Assembly: GCA_002633005.1 (NCBI GenBank)
Contig: NMRA01000224.1
Location: 187,759 to 251,758 of the forward strand
Source: Phoronis australis
Lineage: Eukaryota > Phoronida > Phoronidae
Length of the DNA: 64,000 nt
Direction of reading: 5' to 3'
The position numbers and the translations under genes were made by a program. Under the pieces are notes generated by a model. That model made no database searches. It was not told where the DNA came from and saw only the letters and a program-made list of their open reading frames with translations. Of this stretch, positions 35,147 through 48,027 are shown piece by piece; position 1 is the stretch's first letter, and every line of letters begins with the position of its first letter.

Positions 35147-35604
35147 TAAGGGCCTTTCATACTAACATCGACGTGTCGATGGTTTGGGGAGTTGCGGTCA
35201 GTATGAACGCTTAACTCCGGTCCTGGATCGCAGTTAACAGCTCCAGTTAACATTGCAGTTAAAAGGTGGATTTAAGACCACAGCGTCGACGCTGCGGTGC
35301 AGTATGAACGCTTAACTCCGGTCCAATCGAAGTTATCGCCAGGTGCCACTGTTATCATCAACAGTTACAAGGTAGTGTCGTCACTTATAGCTGCTTAAAT
35401 TTTCTCTAATAGCAACCAATCGATTTAAAAATAAGTTTAATGTCACAACGCTACCTTGCGATAACTTCGATGACGACAGCGGCACACAACCGCTTACTTT
35501 GATGTTCATTAACTACCGAATCCAGTAGGAACGGTCCAGTTAACTGCAATGTTTACGTCCACGCTCCGCTCAGACCGGAGTTAAGTCAATATGAAAGGGC
35601 CTTT
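35147..35604. mobile_element. MITE-like element with AAGGSCCTTTCAT ends (about 458 bp)
   Basis: The left end, TAAGGGCCTTTCAT, and the reverse complement of the right end (AAAGGCCCTTTCAT) match over about 13 bp. Subterminal sequence also pairs: AACTCCGGTC near the left recurs as GACCGGAGTT near the right. AGTATGAACGCTTAACTCCG is repeated inside at about 35202 and 35304. The left flank TTAA hints at a TTAA target (piggyBac/Kolobok-like), but the right flank reads TTTA. It has no coding capacity. Confidence 0.6.
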
Positions 35605-38600
35605 AGAAACTTAAGTATACTTAACCCCAGAAATGATCACAAAACAGAAGTAGATAACTAATTAATCCACAAAGCAGAACAAAGTATGATGTAGTTTTGA
35701 GTGGTTACCAAACATCCCTTTAGCACTCAGAATACCAGAGTTCATTGGCCACTTAATCAGAGGAAAGAATGGTGATTAAATTTATCTAATGTTCTTATTA
35801 ACTATAGAGAAAACCAGCTTTCACATTCAAAATAATGGACAGGACCACCAATGAACATGGCATCTGGCTAATGTCAAAAACGCCTGGATCAGTGGCCTAT
35901 GGCATGTGCTCTAATAGGCTAACTGATGCCTAGGAGGGAGGCTCATGTCACAGCCACACACTCAGGCCATTCTGTTCAAACTGACATATTAGAAAACTGA
36001 CTAGAGTTCCCTGAACTGATCTTAATTGTTAACAATAAGTTCCTCTATAAGTGCTGCCAAGAATACTTAAGTATGGGCCAGAATACTTAAATATGGCTTA
36101 TAATACTTTTATGTGGACATGACATAAAAGCACTCTTGATAAGTCTGCACTAAGAATCTCAGTAATAAAAAACTACAAAACTCAGTTTGAAGCACAGTCC
36201 AGGCGATAAACATGCAGTAAAAATTGCATGTGTGACCACCTACAATGAGATTTTGACACCAAAGGGCAAAAACCGATTTATCTAATAGTCAGTGTGCACT
36301 CACTAAACACACGGTATCACAAAACTTAACACGGAGTTAAACGAAGATACAACCCATGTGCAACTACCTTACAAAAATCGCACACTTACGTAGAAAATTC
36401 AGTGGCGATTGCTGAAATTTAACAATAAAAAAGAATAAAGCAAATCCGAGAACTTTTCTTTCTAATTACCGTCTTCTGTCAAAAAACAATGACTTAGACC
36501 ACAAAGGTACTTCAGAAACACAATAACAGTATCAATAGCATGTCCAAATTTCTTTTGATATTAATGTTCAAGATAGGTGTCTAGATTTCCTCCAATACTA
36601 AAGTTCAAAGATAACGTCTCAGAAATGCTGTAAGGTAAAGTTTTCTAAATAGTAATTTCATTTACATTTTAAACAGCTTTTGAGTTTTCTTCTCATGAAA
36701 AGCATAAAAATTCTATTTTTGACAGCCCCTCAGGCAAAAGTGGAAGATTGCAAAAAACATTTCCCAACAAATTTGTGGACAACAGAAGGTAAACCATAGC
36801 AGCTGAAACTTTCATATGAATCCGATTAACTATTTGTGAGATATGTTGTTCTAAAGTCAGCCAAATTTGGACGTTTTTACATGGTCCCACGCAAACTGGA
36901 AGGAAAGGAGTGCACTATAGGTTCACCTAACAGGGAATGAAACAACTCAAAATTTAATCCCCAGTGTTAGGACAACATGACTGGCTGTATTACAGAGTGC
37001 AAAGTATACACAGTACCACCAAACGCGGCCAGAAAAATCAATACAATGACTAATAATGCGGTCTTATTACAAATTTTACAATTGAGCATAGAGTAATTGA
37101 TATGGTACTAGAACATAAAAACTGTTTTAACAACGATTAAAATGGTACTTATTGATTTTTTAAAACAGATATATTAACTCAAACTCGCTCATTTCTCCAT
37201 ACTTTTCTGCTCATACAAACAATTTTGAGAAATTGAAGAAACAACTAATAATACTCACACACAACTGCTGCCTGTCAAAGTCAGTGATCAAGTCAACACA
37301 CTAGCAATCCTCTCAATGACCAACATGGACTGAACCATTGATAGACAGAGGGGGTTCAGGAAGTGACTCATGTTTGGAAAGGCATGCCTCTCATCACCAT
37401 ATCTTAATGACAATTGGTCACCCATCATTAAACTTTCTTGATAGCTTAAATTAAAATGGCTACAAAACAAGAGAAGATCTTGCCACCACTTATTCACTTC
37501 GTGCTTTTTCCTAGTAGCTGAACCATAAAATATAAACCCTGTTTACCCAAACTTTAACTGTTATATAGATAATTTGAAGTAGCAGTATTCCTACAAGGTA
37601 TGTAAACAGTGTGGTTATGACCCTCCCTGGAATCTGGAATACTTGGAGTTTGACAGTACACAAGAATGAGGTGTAACTACTTGTTCATAAATAACTGATG
37701 GAAGGAATTGCTCAAAATTCAACAAACTTCCATGAACGAAGGGTTACTGACAATTTCTCCAAATAGTTATTTTAATCTTTTTAAAAGTTTACTGTATAAT
37801 GGCCAATTAGACCAGTTGACAGGTGTGACTGAAATTATCCACAAAGTTGTTTTTGTTGAGAATGTGACAAAAAGAAATTCCACTTTTTCATCAACTTGCA
37901 TACAAAGCTGAAAAAATTCAACAACACCACATCACCAAATCTCGCCAACTGGCGCTTGATTGCATTTTGTCCCGGTGGTTTCTTATCCGGCTGTGAGTAG
38001 CACGATTCAATAGAAAACGAACTTAACGAAACAAAAATTATTGGTTCGTGAACCACAGCAACACACAAACACGTCAATTCATTTCATATTTTTTTGAAAT
38101 AAGTAATTTTGTGCCTTAGCAAGACCCCATGAATGTAGCATTGATGTATTAAAAGTGGAAAACAGTACCACCATTAATCAATGTGAGTATACACGCATAC
38201 AGCTGCTGAGATTGCAAAAGCAATTGCTATTACAAAAATGCATGGTGTGCATCTCTCTAACAGTCAAGTTTGCTTCAACAAAGCGCGGGCTAGCGGTTAA
38301 CAAATCACTTGGCAGCAATCCACAACTGCAGAGAGTCAAGTCTAACACTGTAGCAGGAAAAGGCGATCAATAGAACAATGTGTGACACAGCGTTAAATGT
38401 ATTAACCAATAAAGCAGGAATAATTTTTAAAAGTGCGTGGATGTGAGGTCAAGTGCATTTGCCCAGGTTATCAGTAAATCATTGAGCCCTGATAACTGTT
38501 ATATACAGCTGACCTATGACTCAAGTAGAGTCCATTGTTTTACCTGCAGAAGATGCCCAGCAAGAAGCAAGGGGTGCAGCCCCCCTCTGTACAGGTGAAA

Positions 38601-39210
38601 CAACAGGTGATAATGAAAACCTCTGACGCACTTCACAAGAATGCTATCACACCAAGTTAAAACTTGTAGACATAAATTTCAGTTAAGATTATGCAGGACT
38701 CTAGAAAATTTCCACCAAACTTGCCTAAATTTGAATTAACATACCTCAGAAACGGTCGATCACATTTACACCAAACTGTCATATACTATGACCTATACAC
38801 TTTTTTCCTTCAGTTTTTAAAATGTTCCACTTTTGCATGAGGGACAATCAAAATAGGGCTTTCGTGACTTCAAGGACAAACTAAAAAATGCTTAAAACAA
38901 AAATAAAACAATTTAAAAACTACAGTATTTATGAGAGTTCATCTTGAACATTTACATGAGTTGAAATTTGGTCATGTTATTGACTACCGTTGTTTGTCTA
39001 TGAATGTACTGTCTTTATTTTTCTAAAAAGACCAGGCCATGCGACAAAGTTCATGACAGATTCATATAAAGTCAATCACAAAATTCTACAGGCTTTCTTC
39101 ATTCAAAACTTTTATACTTTTTGTGAGATGAAATCTATAGTTCTGATAAGTCATTTGGCTACAAACCATGAGACAAAAACTGCCTCGCTATAAGCCATAC
39201 ATAGCGCTGT

Positions 39211-39885
39211 CTTAAAACCCTACCACTGGTATGGAACACCTAAAAACCTACCACTGGTATGGAAAACCTAAAAACCTACCACTGGTATGGAAAACCTAAA
39301 AACCTACCACTGGTATGGAAAACCTAAAAACCTACCACTGGTATGGAAAACCTAAAAACCTACCACTGGTATGGAAAACCTAAAAACCTACCACTGGTAT
39401 GGAAAACCTAAAAACCTACCACTGGTATGGAAAACCTAAAAACCTACCACTGGTATGGAAAACCTAAAAACCTACCACTGGTATGGAAAACCTAAAAACC
39501 TACCACTGGTATGGAAAACCTAAAAACCTACCACTGGTATGGAAAACCTAAAAACCTACCACTGGTATGGAAAACCTAAAAACCTACCACTGGTATGGAA
39601 AACCTAAAAACCTACCACTGGTATGGAAAACCTAAAAACCTACCACTGGTATGGAAAACCTAAAAACCTACCACTGGTATGGAAAACCTAAAAACCTACC
39701 ACTGGTATGGAAAACCTAAAAACCTACCACTGGTATGGAAAACCTAAAAACCTACCACTGGTATGGAAAACCTAAAAACCTACCACTGGTATGGAAAACC
39801 TAAAAACCTACCACTGGTATGGAAAACCTAAAAACCTACCACTGGTATGGAAAACCTAAAAACCTACCACTGGTATGGAAAACCG
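39211..39885. repeat. 28-bp minisatellite, about 24 units
   Basis: The unit AAAACCTAAAAACCTACCAC plus TGGTATGG repeats about 24 times almost without change, directly head to tail. The first units are slightly diverged. Each unit contains TACCACTGGTA, an odd palindrome. The homogeneity implies recent expansion or gene-conversion-like turnover. There are no spacers. Confidence 0.98.
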
Positions 39886-41507
39886 CTGCTGTGGTTAGAA
39901 TTACAAAATTTCCATGACATTACACAGATTGTTTTGTGGCTGGATTCCCCAACACACACTCTAATTTCAACTGGTCTGAAGTGATTCCCAACCAACTGGT
40001 CTCAAGTGAGTAGTAACATTTCTGCAAAAGGATGACACTAAAATAGTAATTACCTCAAGGAGTATTCTGGGTAGTTGTAAAAAAAGCACTCAATAATACA
40101 AAATGTTGCAAGACACATCAGTTCAAGAAATGTTTCGTGAATAAAATACATACACCACGAAATCTCATTCGGAAGATAATTCATACTTTGAATAACCCTA
40201 ATTAAAAAGGAGAAAATTCTCAAATTGCAAGTGGCCTCCGTAACAGCAAAACATCAAGAGTGTGAAAACTAAGACTCGCGCTTCAAACGCTGTACCAACT
40301 GAAGAAAAATACCACCAGTTAACTCAGGGACCCAGTGTTAAATTTCTTTTCAAACTAACAGAAAGTGGAAGCAGATGGAACAGGGAAGGAAGTGGATCAC
40401 CAGATGGCAGTGGCGACAGTTAGCTGGCAGCAAGACAGACAGTCAGTTGGCAAGCATTATACAAGGCCAGAGAACCAACAATGTTGAGGGTTCACAAAGA
40501 CTTTGTGATCATTATTAGACAATCAGATTAACTGGATGGCTCTTATAAACTATGAGTTGTCAGCAGTTGACAAGATGGAATCAATACCAAATCTGCGCTC
40601 ATTTCCAGGAGCCAATTGACAACAAGCTAAAATGACAGGAAATAAAATAACCAGAGGATATAATGTTGGCCAGACAGCCCAAAAGAAATGCGATTTCTCA
40701 TCGAATCAGAAACACAGCTTGATATGTGTAAATTGGATAAACAGCCCACTAATGTTTCGCCGGGGTTCCTCCACAAGAGGGGGTTGGTTAAAAAAGCCAT
40801 AATATCATGACATCCTTTGAGTGAAATAACTGTATTCAAGCATTGTCGTGTTTCCTGGAAACATGATGACATACATAACATGCATTATGAGATTTTTTGG
40901 TATTTTGCGACCACAATTTAGGCTCACAGTGGACTTAGAAGCACCGAACTATCTCTTTGTTGCCAGACAGTCATTTAACAAGTATTGACCAAGTTCATTC
41001 TGGGTATTCCATTTGTATATTTTTCATCATTTTGTATTTTTTGTATTATCTCGGATGGGCATTTAGTTGGTTTGAATGCTTTCTTGGAAAAGAATCCCTT
41101 TTAAGGAGAACCCCCCGGAAAAGTTCAGTTTGAAGCAGACGAACTGAACACACTGGAACAGAACAGCTGACATTCCAAACATGGAGAATGGCATAAAAAG
41201 GTGGTCACATTCTTTGACATAACCCAAGGCTGAAGTGACATTGTTGAAGTGAAACAGGAATCAAGCACCCAAAAATATGAGCAGAGTACAAGAACTGCAG
41301 ATTACTGTAGTTTCCCCAAATTCAAACAAAAATGATTGCCAAAATTGTCATGTTCCATTTCTAAAATTCTCACAGCATTGTGAAAAATTCTCAGAATTCT
41401 ATGATCTATTTCCTGCACAATATGAACTGCACAAATAATGCAATAAGAACACAAATGCATCACAAATGGTGTGCTTTTAGAGTTGTTTATTTGTATCATT
41501 GAAATGG

Positions 41508-42542
41508 CCACTAAAAGGCGCAAAATAAGTCAAATCCATCTGAAAAACAGAAAATGTCATCGTTTCTTTAAAAGAAAGCTATTTACCACATTTCATTAAA
41601 ATTCGTCGAGGAACTTCAGAGAAACAGAGTAAAACGAAAAAAATGAAATTGCCACTAGGGGCACGGTGTTCGTCGGATCTGTCTAAAAGTCATCGTCTTC
41701 TCTTGATAACTTCATATAAATACACGTGCTAAATTGAATAAAGATCCTGCAGAGGGCTTAGGTATGGGTGCAAAAAACAAAACAGCCACTAGGAGGTGCC
41801 ACAGCAGTTGAAGTCATCGGAAAATCATTGTCAATCGTCCCCTTTCATAGAAAGTACATTCATGCCAACTTTCACAATAATCCTTAGAGCGGTTTGGTTG
41901 ACAGAGGGAAGGATGCCAAAAACAACAAAAATGGCCACTAGGTGGCGCAAACTAAGTCGAATCGATTCGAAAACGAGAGGATAGCATCATCTCATTAATT
42001 GATGTCTATGTGCCAAAATTTATGGAAATCCGTGGAGGACTTTTGAAGATACAGAGGTAAACGTAAAAAACTAAAATTGCCACTAGGGGACACACCGGTA
42101 CATCGATCTGTCCAAAAGTAGTCGACATTTGTTGTCAACTTCATATAAATATATTTGCTAAATTTAAGAAAGATCCTGTAGAATGTTTAGGAGATACAGC
42201 CATGGACGCAAAAACAAACAAACTGCCACTAGGAGATGAAACAGTAGTCGAAGTCGTCCGAAAATCATCGTCAACTGTTTCCTTCATAGTAAAAACATAC
42301 ATGCCAATTTTCACAATCATCCTTTGAGTGGTTTGGTTGTTAGCGGGGTGGACGCCAAAAAAAGACTTGAAAATAGTAAAAATGGCCACTAGATGGCACA
42401 AAATGCCTCGAATCCATCTGAAAACGCGAGGATAGCATCACCTCATTAATAGATGCCTATGTGCCAAATTTCATGAAAATCGGATGAGAACCATTGAAGA
42501 CGCAGAGGCGAACGTAAAAACTACAATTGCCACTTTAACTTT
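41508..42542. repeat. Higher-order tandem array of about 145-bp units carrying CTCF-like motifs
   Basis: GCCACTAG-type words occur at about 41507, 41651, 41785, 41934, 42079, 42225, 42385 and 42529, spaced 134-160 bp. Flanking text shows three unit types in the order A-B-C-A-B-C-A-B. Type A has TGGCCACTA..GGCGCAAA and AATCCATCTGAAAA, type B ATTGCCACTAGGGG and ATCTGTC(C/T)AAAAGT, and type C GCCACTAGGAG and AAAATCATCGTCAA. The higher-order period is about 427-451 bp. CCACTAGGTGGCGC (41935) and CCACTAGATGGCAC (42386) fit the CTCF core consensus exactly; other units miss by one or more bases. Confidence 0.85.
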
Positions 42543-42930
42543 GCACTCCAAACAGTACAGTGTTTGTTTGCGTTGGTTTTGTGATCAGCTGCAACACCAG
42601 AATCTTGCAATGAATTATCTCCTTATCATGTTGAACATCAGTATAGCCTGGGTAAACCATGGTCATGTGACTTGGTAAACAACCACAACGTCCCCCCACA
42701 CACACATCACCCAGTCAAGTGAAGCATAGTTTGGAACGGATTTGCTGCCGAATAAATAAACATTCAACAGTTCACTAACCTTGTCCAAGATAACAGCATA
42801 AGTAAATGACACCATTTTTAAAGTTCCTTTGTCCAGACTACATCCCACAATGAAATTTGCAAAGCACAATAACTGCTTGGAACTCAGCACATTTCAAACC
42901 ATTCCAAGTGAAGCTACTTTCAAGCAACTT

Positions 42931-43040
42931 GAAAGCTTATTTGAAATAAACATTAATGACCTACATTGAAGCATCTACATTTACTATAAATGTAGATGCT
43001 TCAATGTAGCTTCATTAATGTTTATTTCAAATAAGCTTTC
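42931..43040. repeat. Near-perfect 110-bp hairpin
   Basis: A 53-nt left arm (42931-42983, starting GAAAGCTTATTTGAAATAAA) pairs with a 54-nt right arm (42987-43040). There is one substitution and one inserted base, and a 3-nt loop, CTA. It lies 0.4 kb beyond the CTCF-motif array. It could be a recent foldback insertion, a hairpin RNA source or a palindromic assembly artefact. Confidence 0.9.
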
Positions 43041-43775
43041 GGGTATTCTGTGTAGTGTTATATAAATCCATTTTACCTCGTTCCTTCCCAAGATTAAGTG
43101 ATTTTTCCTTGTTCTTGAGATCAGGGACTCATCTCGCATTTGAAAAGCGGGGGTCCAAATTCGTGATAATAAAAAGAACATTCATCCAAGGTGAGGCACA
43201 ACTCATTAGTTGGTCTGTGTAGGTTACCCAGTCGCAAAACATTCAAAAATGAAAATGCAAAACATCAGGATCGAGGCCACAACACTTAGAACTCCCTGAC
43301 ATTGTTTCATGAAATAAAATGGGAAATAAGGAGTAAATCGTGTTCAAAAGCACAAAAATATTGGATAAAATGTCAATTCTGCTACACATCGAAAAGTGGG
43401 ACATTTTGATGGAGAGGCAAGATGTGGCACGAAGCTTTAAAAAGCAAAACGATCCCGCCAGAAGCAAGACTGTTGGCTAGTATACGGCTGCGACATTAAG
43501 TTCACTTCTCAACACTGCAGAATGAAAAAGCACAAAATTTGGAAGCAGGATAACAAGAGAAGACTATGGCCGCCACAACCATCATGGTCACCATGACGAC
43601 GGCATTTATTTCTTCGGTCGTAACTGTGAAATGCAAAAAGAAAATAAGGGTGGAAAGTATAGTTAAGCCAGAATTTATGCAACCACGCATAAACACAATG
43701 TTGATATATGTATATATCACCGTGTACGTCAAAAAGTATGCCATTCTGATGCTGCGGCGGTATGTGAAAGTAGCT

Positions 43776-44028
43776 TCAAGAACCGGGATGATCCTGCAGT
43801 TGGCAACTTTGATTTAGGCAGTGAAAGCAATGAGAATATGCTGGTGCCTAAAACAAACACTAGGTGTCACTTTAGTCCCTTCATCGCAGGCACTTTCGAG
43901 ACTTTCGAGTTTATTCAAAAACGGAATACCATACCTCTCATTTCTAGACTTACCAAGAGCGCTGTGGAGCAGAATATTGTATTCAGACGAGAGTTTGCAG
44001 GAGAGGAAAGTTTAGAGAGTACACCCCT
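43776..44028 (+). CDS. Probable internal exon of an unrecognised plus-strand gene
   Basis: One frame (codons in register with 43781) is open from about 43667 to a textbook donor, CACCCCT|GTAAGTGA, at 44029, and closes just after it. That is how a real exon ends. The peptide from about 43778 is protein-like: KNRDDPAVGNFDLGSESNEN, then MLVPKTNTRCHFSPFIAGTF, then a segment with FEFIQKRNTIPLISRLTKSA and REFAGEESLESTP. The acceptor is uncertain: GTGAAAGTAG| (43775), TCCTGCAG| (43799) and TTTGATTTAG| (43816) are all pyrimidine-poor. The exon ends in phase 2. It does not join in frame directly to 56902, so intervening exons would be needed if both belong to one gene. I recognise no family. Confidence 0.4.
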
Positions 44029-47000
44029 GTAAGTGAATTTCAGTCTGTTGCTGTCAATGTTCTTAAACAGGACTCAAAGGGAAATGTTCACTGTTTCTGT
44101 GTAACACATTGAATACACATCAACACTTCACCACTGTGCTTATATGAACAAGCAAAGCAGCTCATCAAAAGTCAATTTTTAAATAAACTTATTCTGTTCA
44201 ATAGCCAAACAAATGGACAGTTCAAGTTAAATTAAGCATAAGAAATTGTGGGTTGGAGGCATTAATCTAGTTCCATGACTCATTGCACATCTATGACTTT
44301 ATCAGCTTATGATTTATATCAAAATGACAAGACTTCGCAACAACCCAGCTACCCTGACTGTTCGCAGCAGCCAGCACTGGACAACACAAATATGAGTTTA
44401 GAACTCATTCATCATCAACCCGGTCTCATTCAGACATAAGATTGAAAACCTCCAGCAACTGATCTTTTGGAGATAATTTTTGTTAAAACTGGAAGGAACA
44501 TGTAGCCCCATGTTTCATAGGGCTCATGCATGACAATTTTTCAATGTTTTCCCATTCTAGGTAATATCCAGTATGACACACTTAACAACACAGGGAAGAA
44601 GCAGTGTTCTGCACATACACTTTCCAAAACATGGACTGCTTTGGCGAGCACGCAGAAAGCTGCTCCCGATACCAGCAACACGAATACAACTCTACACTAG
44701 TGCCCCCTTAAGGCAAAGCTTTGGTTAACAGCACTTGGTTAACCAACAGCCACGGGGCTTTTTGTACCAGTTTGGTTAACCAAAACAAAATCTGCTTTCC
44801 AGTTAATATCCGAAGGTGTTAAACAGAAAATGAACAATTCGACGACATAAAAATTCAAGATTAATTTGCATGTCATTTAAACTGTTTTAAAAGACAGTTT
44901 TGTATATGCAAGAATCGTGTGAAGGAAGTTAGTGTGATCACATTCTTCGCTTGTAATGCATGGTTATAGTTCAAAAAGTGCTGTGTGATCTTGCATTTTT
45001 GGAAGGTTTTGGCATCTAGAGGGCATCCACGTGGGCCAGCTGACATCTGCTTTTATAATCACTACACTGAAGTGATCACTCTCACCCCCTGTAGAGGGCA
45101 CCTGAGTAGACCAGCAGACCGAGGCCACGTCTGCTCTTCTCATTAGTGTACAAGATAGTACAAGCACAACTTTTTGAGCTTTTTGTTATCACTACAAATA
45201 TCTGCTAATAATTGGCTTGATTTATTCCCTGCAAATGTCTGTCTATTTTCCCAAACCAGTGACCCTAAGCCTGGCTAATAGGCGCAAAAAACCTCAAGCA
45301 TCTGAACTATTCCCACTGGGTCAGTTCAGCAGGATTTTTTAAGCAAGACTTCATGCCCAGAGACAGTGATACTCTGGTAGAAAGAGGACATACACAGGGA
45401 TTATTTCGCCACTTCAAGACCAGAGAAAATCATCTCCATACACGTTTTAATTACTAAGCCACATTGATTTTGCTGACAGCTTTATTTTTTACAAAAAAAA
45501 TAAGAGGATGTTATTCAGACAAACAAATGTTTAGCTTTTCTTTGGTAATGAGACATTTCCTTACAAAAAGTGATGATATGACTGTGTGATGTTGCAAGGT
45601 TCAGAAAACAGTTGTGTTTGCAATAACACAATAAAGCAGCATGTATGTTGTTACTAAAAATAATTGATCCCAAACCATTAATCCACTCCCATGCAGTCTA
45701 CAGCAATGCATTATGGGAACATCACATACCTTCAATGAGTGAAGTAAGGGCAAAATCATTCTTTTCACATATTTTTCGTTAAATTCAAATTCACAAGAAG
45801 TTTAGGATGAGCCATCACTAATGAGACTGCATATGATAAAACACCAATGTTTTGTATTTTCTACTAGAATTAAATTAGTAGAAGCAACGAATACCATTTT
45901 AATAAAACAGTCGCTGTTGGATACATAAAGAAAGTCCCCTGAAAGACCCAAGAGGGTTTTTGCTACACAGATACAGAATGATTCATAAAACAGCATTATT
46001 GATTTTACTCGAACAAAACATAGCTTCCACCATTGATTAACAGTTGGCTTAGTTTGGACAGAATCGCTTAAAAACGTTCATCAAAAGATTTCCACAGTGA
46101 GATGACACTTGAGCTAGAACAAACATTGTTCAGTTGGTGAGATGGGTCATTGAAGAGCTCTGGCTATTCACAAAGAATGGAGAAAACACGACACACTATC
46201 TGCTAGGAAAGGGAGCAGTGCTTAACGAAATATGTACAATGGCAAAATCTCACTAATTTCGAACAGAAATATATGCTAAAACTTTTTTTTTTCGTTTTCA
46301 AAGTCTCCTAACATTGTTGCCAACGCTCACAATTTCCCAAAGTATTGCGCGGTGCACAAATTAAAGATTGATTTATTTTATGCCACCTAACTTTTACAAA
46401 AATGTGGAAAAGAAAAATTTCAATAATCCACCGTATTGTGTCCCAAAATGGTGAGGTTTTACCGCATGTGGGGTGTTGTGTGAAAAACTGAGGTTGCGCT
46501 GAGGATGTCGAAGGAAAAATCCATAATACTGGGAGTAACCAACCAATCAACTAACAAAGTTGATGAATTGAATAAATAACGAGTAGCCGACTGAGTCGAG
46601 GAAAAGAGATTAAAATGTCCAAACACACGCCCTATGACACAGTTCACCAAGTTGTGCATTCTGGTCTGACAATGGCATTCGTGTGTATTATTACTTAATT
46701 TTGGTTTTTAAACTTGTTTCGCTTTGATCAGACCACTAACGATAACAGTTGCCTTCAGAGCACGTTGTTACCATGAAAAATACTTTCATGATTCGATTCA
46801 GTTACTTCAACTGCCAGGTGGTAACCTCTTCGTCACCATCAACCCTTCGCAGATGGAGGGAAAGGGCACATTTAACAAATTGGATAGTGGAAAGCCTGTC
46901 ATCGGAAACCGGATGAAACCAGTTGATGAAAACTGAGAACGTACGCCTACATTTACAGCCAACAGGTGGCGACGTTACACACATCTCAAAACATAAAACG

Positions 47001-47882
47001 TTAATTGTTTTGATATTTAATTATTTTAAGCTGATCAAACATGACATATGAGTGTTTCATACGCGACAGTCTAATAGCAATGCATCAGAATCCTACAAAA
47101 CTAACTCATTCTAGGAGACAAAGACACAAAACAAATTACCTTTAAATTCGCTCTTCCAGGATTCAGTTCTGAAAAAATGGTAACGATTATTAAAAGTATG
47201 AAGTGTTCTCAATTTAACATATTAAATTAAAACCTTCCATCAAAACTAGCTTCTAGACTTGAGAGGCAATGGCAACGCTTCTGTGGTATATATTTTCAAA
47301 ACATTTTATAATGCTAGAAGCCAAATCAGACAAATAGAGATGACAGCCTGTACAGTGCCTGCTGTTGTAATGTTTGCTACACAAGAAAACTCAGAGCTAA
47401 AGTTTTCTCAGAATCCAATCTCTCTCGCACTTCATGATCGAAAACATTGAAGGGATTTGGCACAGTTGGCCTAATAATCTTAGTCTAACTGAACAATGAA
47501 CGTAAATTAATGATGACATATTTGACATCTCATGAAATAAAAATCATACCTTTGATATTTCTTCTTAAATCATTCAAAACCTGAAAATAAAGCATGATCT
47601 TTGAAAACAATCTGACCAATTTTCTATATCATATTGTAAAAATCACAAAATTTCAGTCGTAACAAACCATAGTTCTTGAGTTTGATGAATGGTGTCGCCA
47701 CTATACTGAAGAACAAGAACAAATCACCATAAATCTGTACTTGGTGATTTCAATTCTGATACAACAAACAATCAGAGATTGATCAATATTAGACCATCCA
47801 GAAGATGATTGTTTCTTACAAAAGCAGGCCACCATCATGGACTCTACTCAGTGAGATGGATTACATACAGCATTGGGGGTAA

Positions 47883-48027
47883 CATGGGTGGCGCAGCACT
47901 GAAAAAAGTGGGGCTATAGCCCCCCCCCCAAGCCCCCATGGTGCAACGCCCACAGACCATGGGCGGCGCACGCACTGACAAAAGTGGGGGACTATAGCCC
48001 CCAGATCCTTATGGTGCACCGCCCATG
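47883..48027. repeat. Tandem pair of about 70-bp foldback units
   Basis: Two copies each begin CATGGGYGGCGCA, continue with CACTGA..AAAGTGGGG and CTATAGCCCCC, and end with TGCAMCGCCCA(TG), which is the inverse of the start. Each unit therefore has inverted ends and a GGGGCTATAGCCCC-type internal palindrome. Confidence 0.75.

Larger units (their letters stand above)
22950..43666. other. Long repeat-rich stretch, no gene recognised
   Basis: No protein-coding exon could be supported here on either strand. The 5' untranslated exon and promoter of dystroglycan may lie within it. Contents listed separately include the 35-39-bp minisatellite (23.7-24.0 kb), a TG microsatellite (26.2 kb), an inverted-repeat cluster (27.4-27.8 kb), a diverged CTCF-motif repeat (28.4-29.2 kb), a MITE-like element (35.1-35.6 kb), a 28-bp array (39.2-39.9 kb), the CTCF-motif array (41.5-42.5 kb) and a long hairpin (42.9-43.0 kb). 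A single N sits in a C run at 25701. Open frames up to 113 codons occur but are over simple repeats or unsupported. Confidence 0.5.

Noticed and set aside
39211-39885. CRISPR-like direct repeats
   Set aside because: The 28-bp units are directly abutted with no unique spacers, and the DNA is animal nuclear sequence. It is a minisatellite; the same applies to 23718-24012 and 50922-51120.
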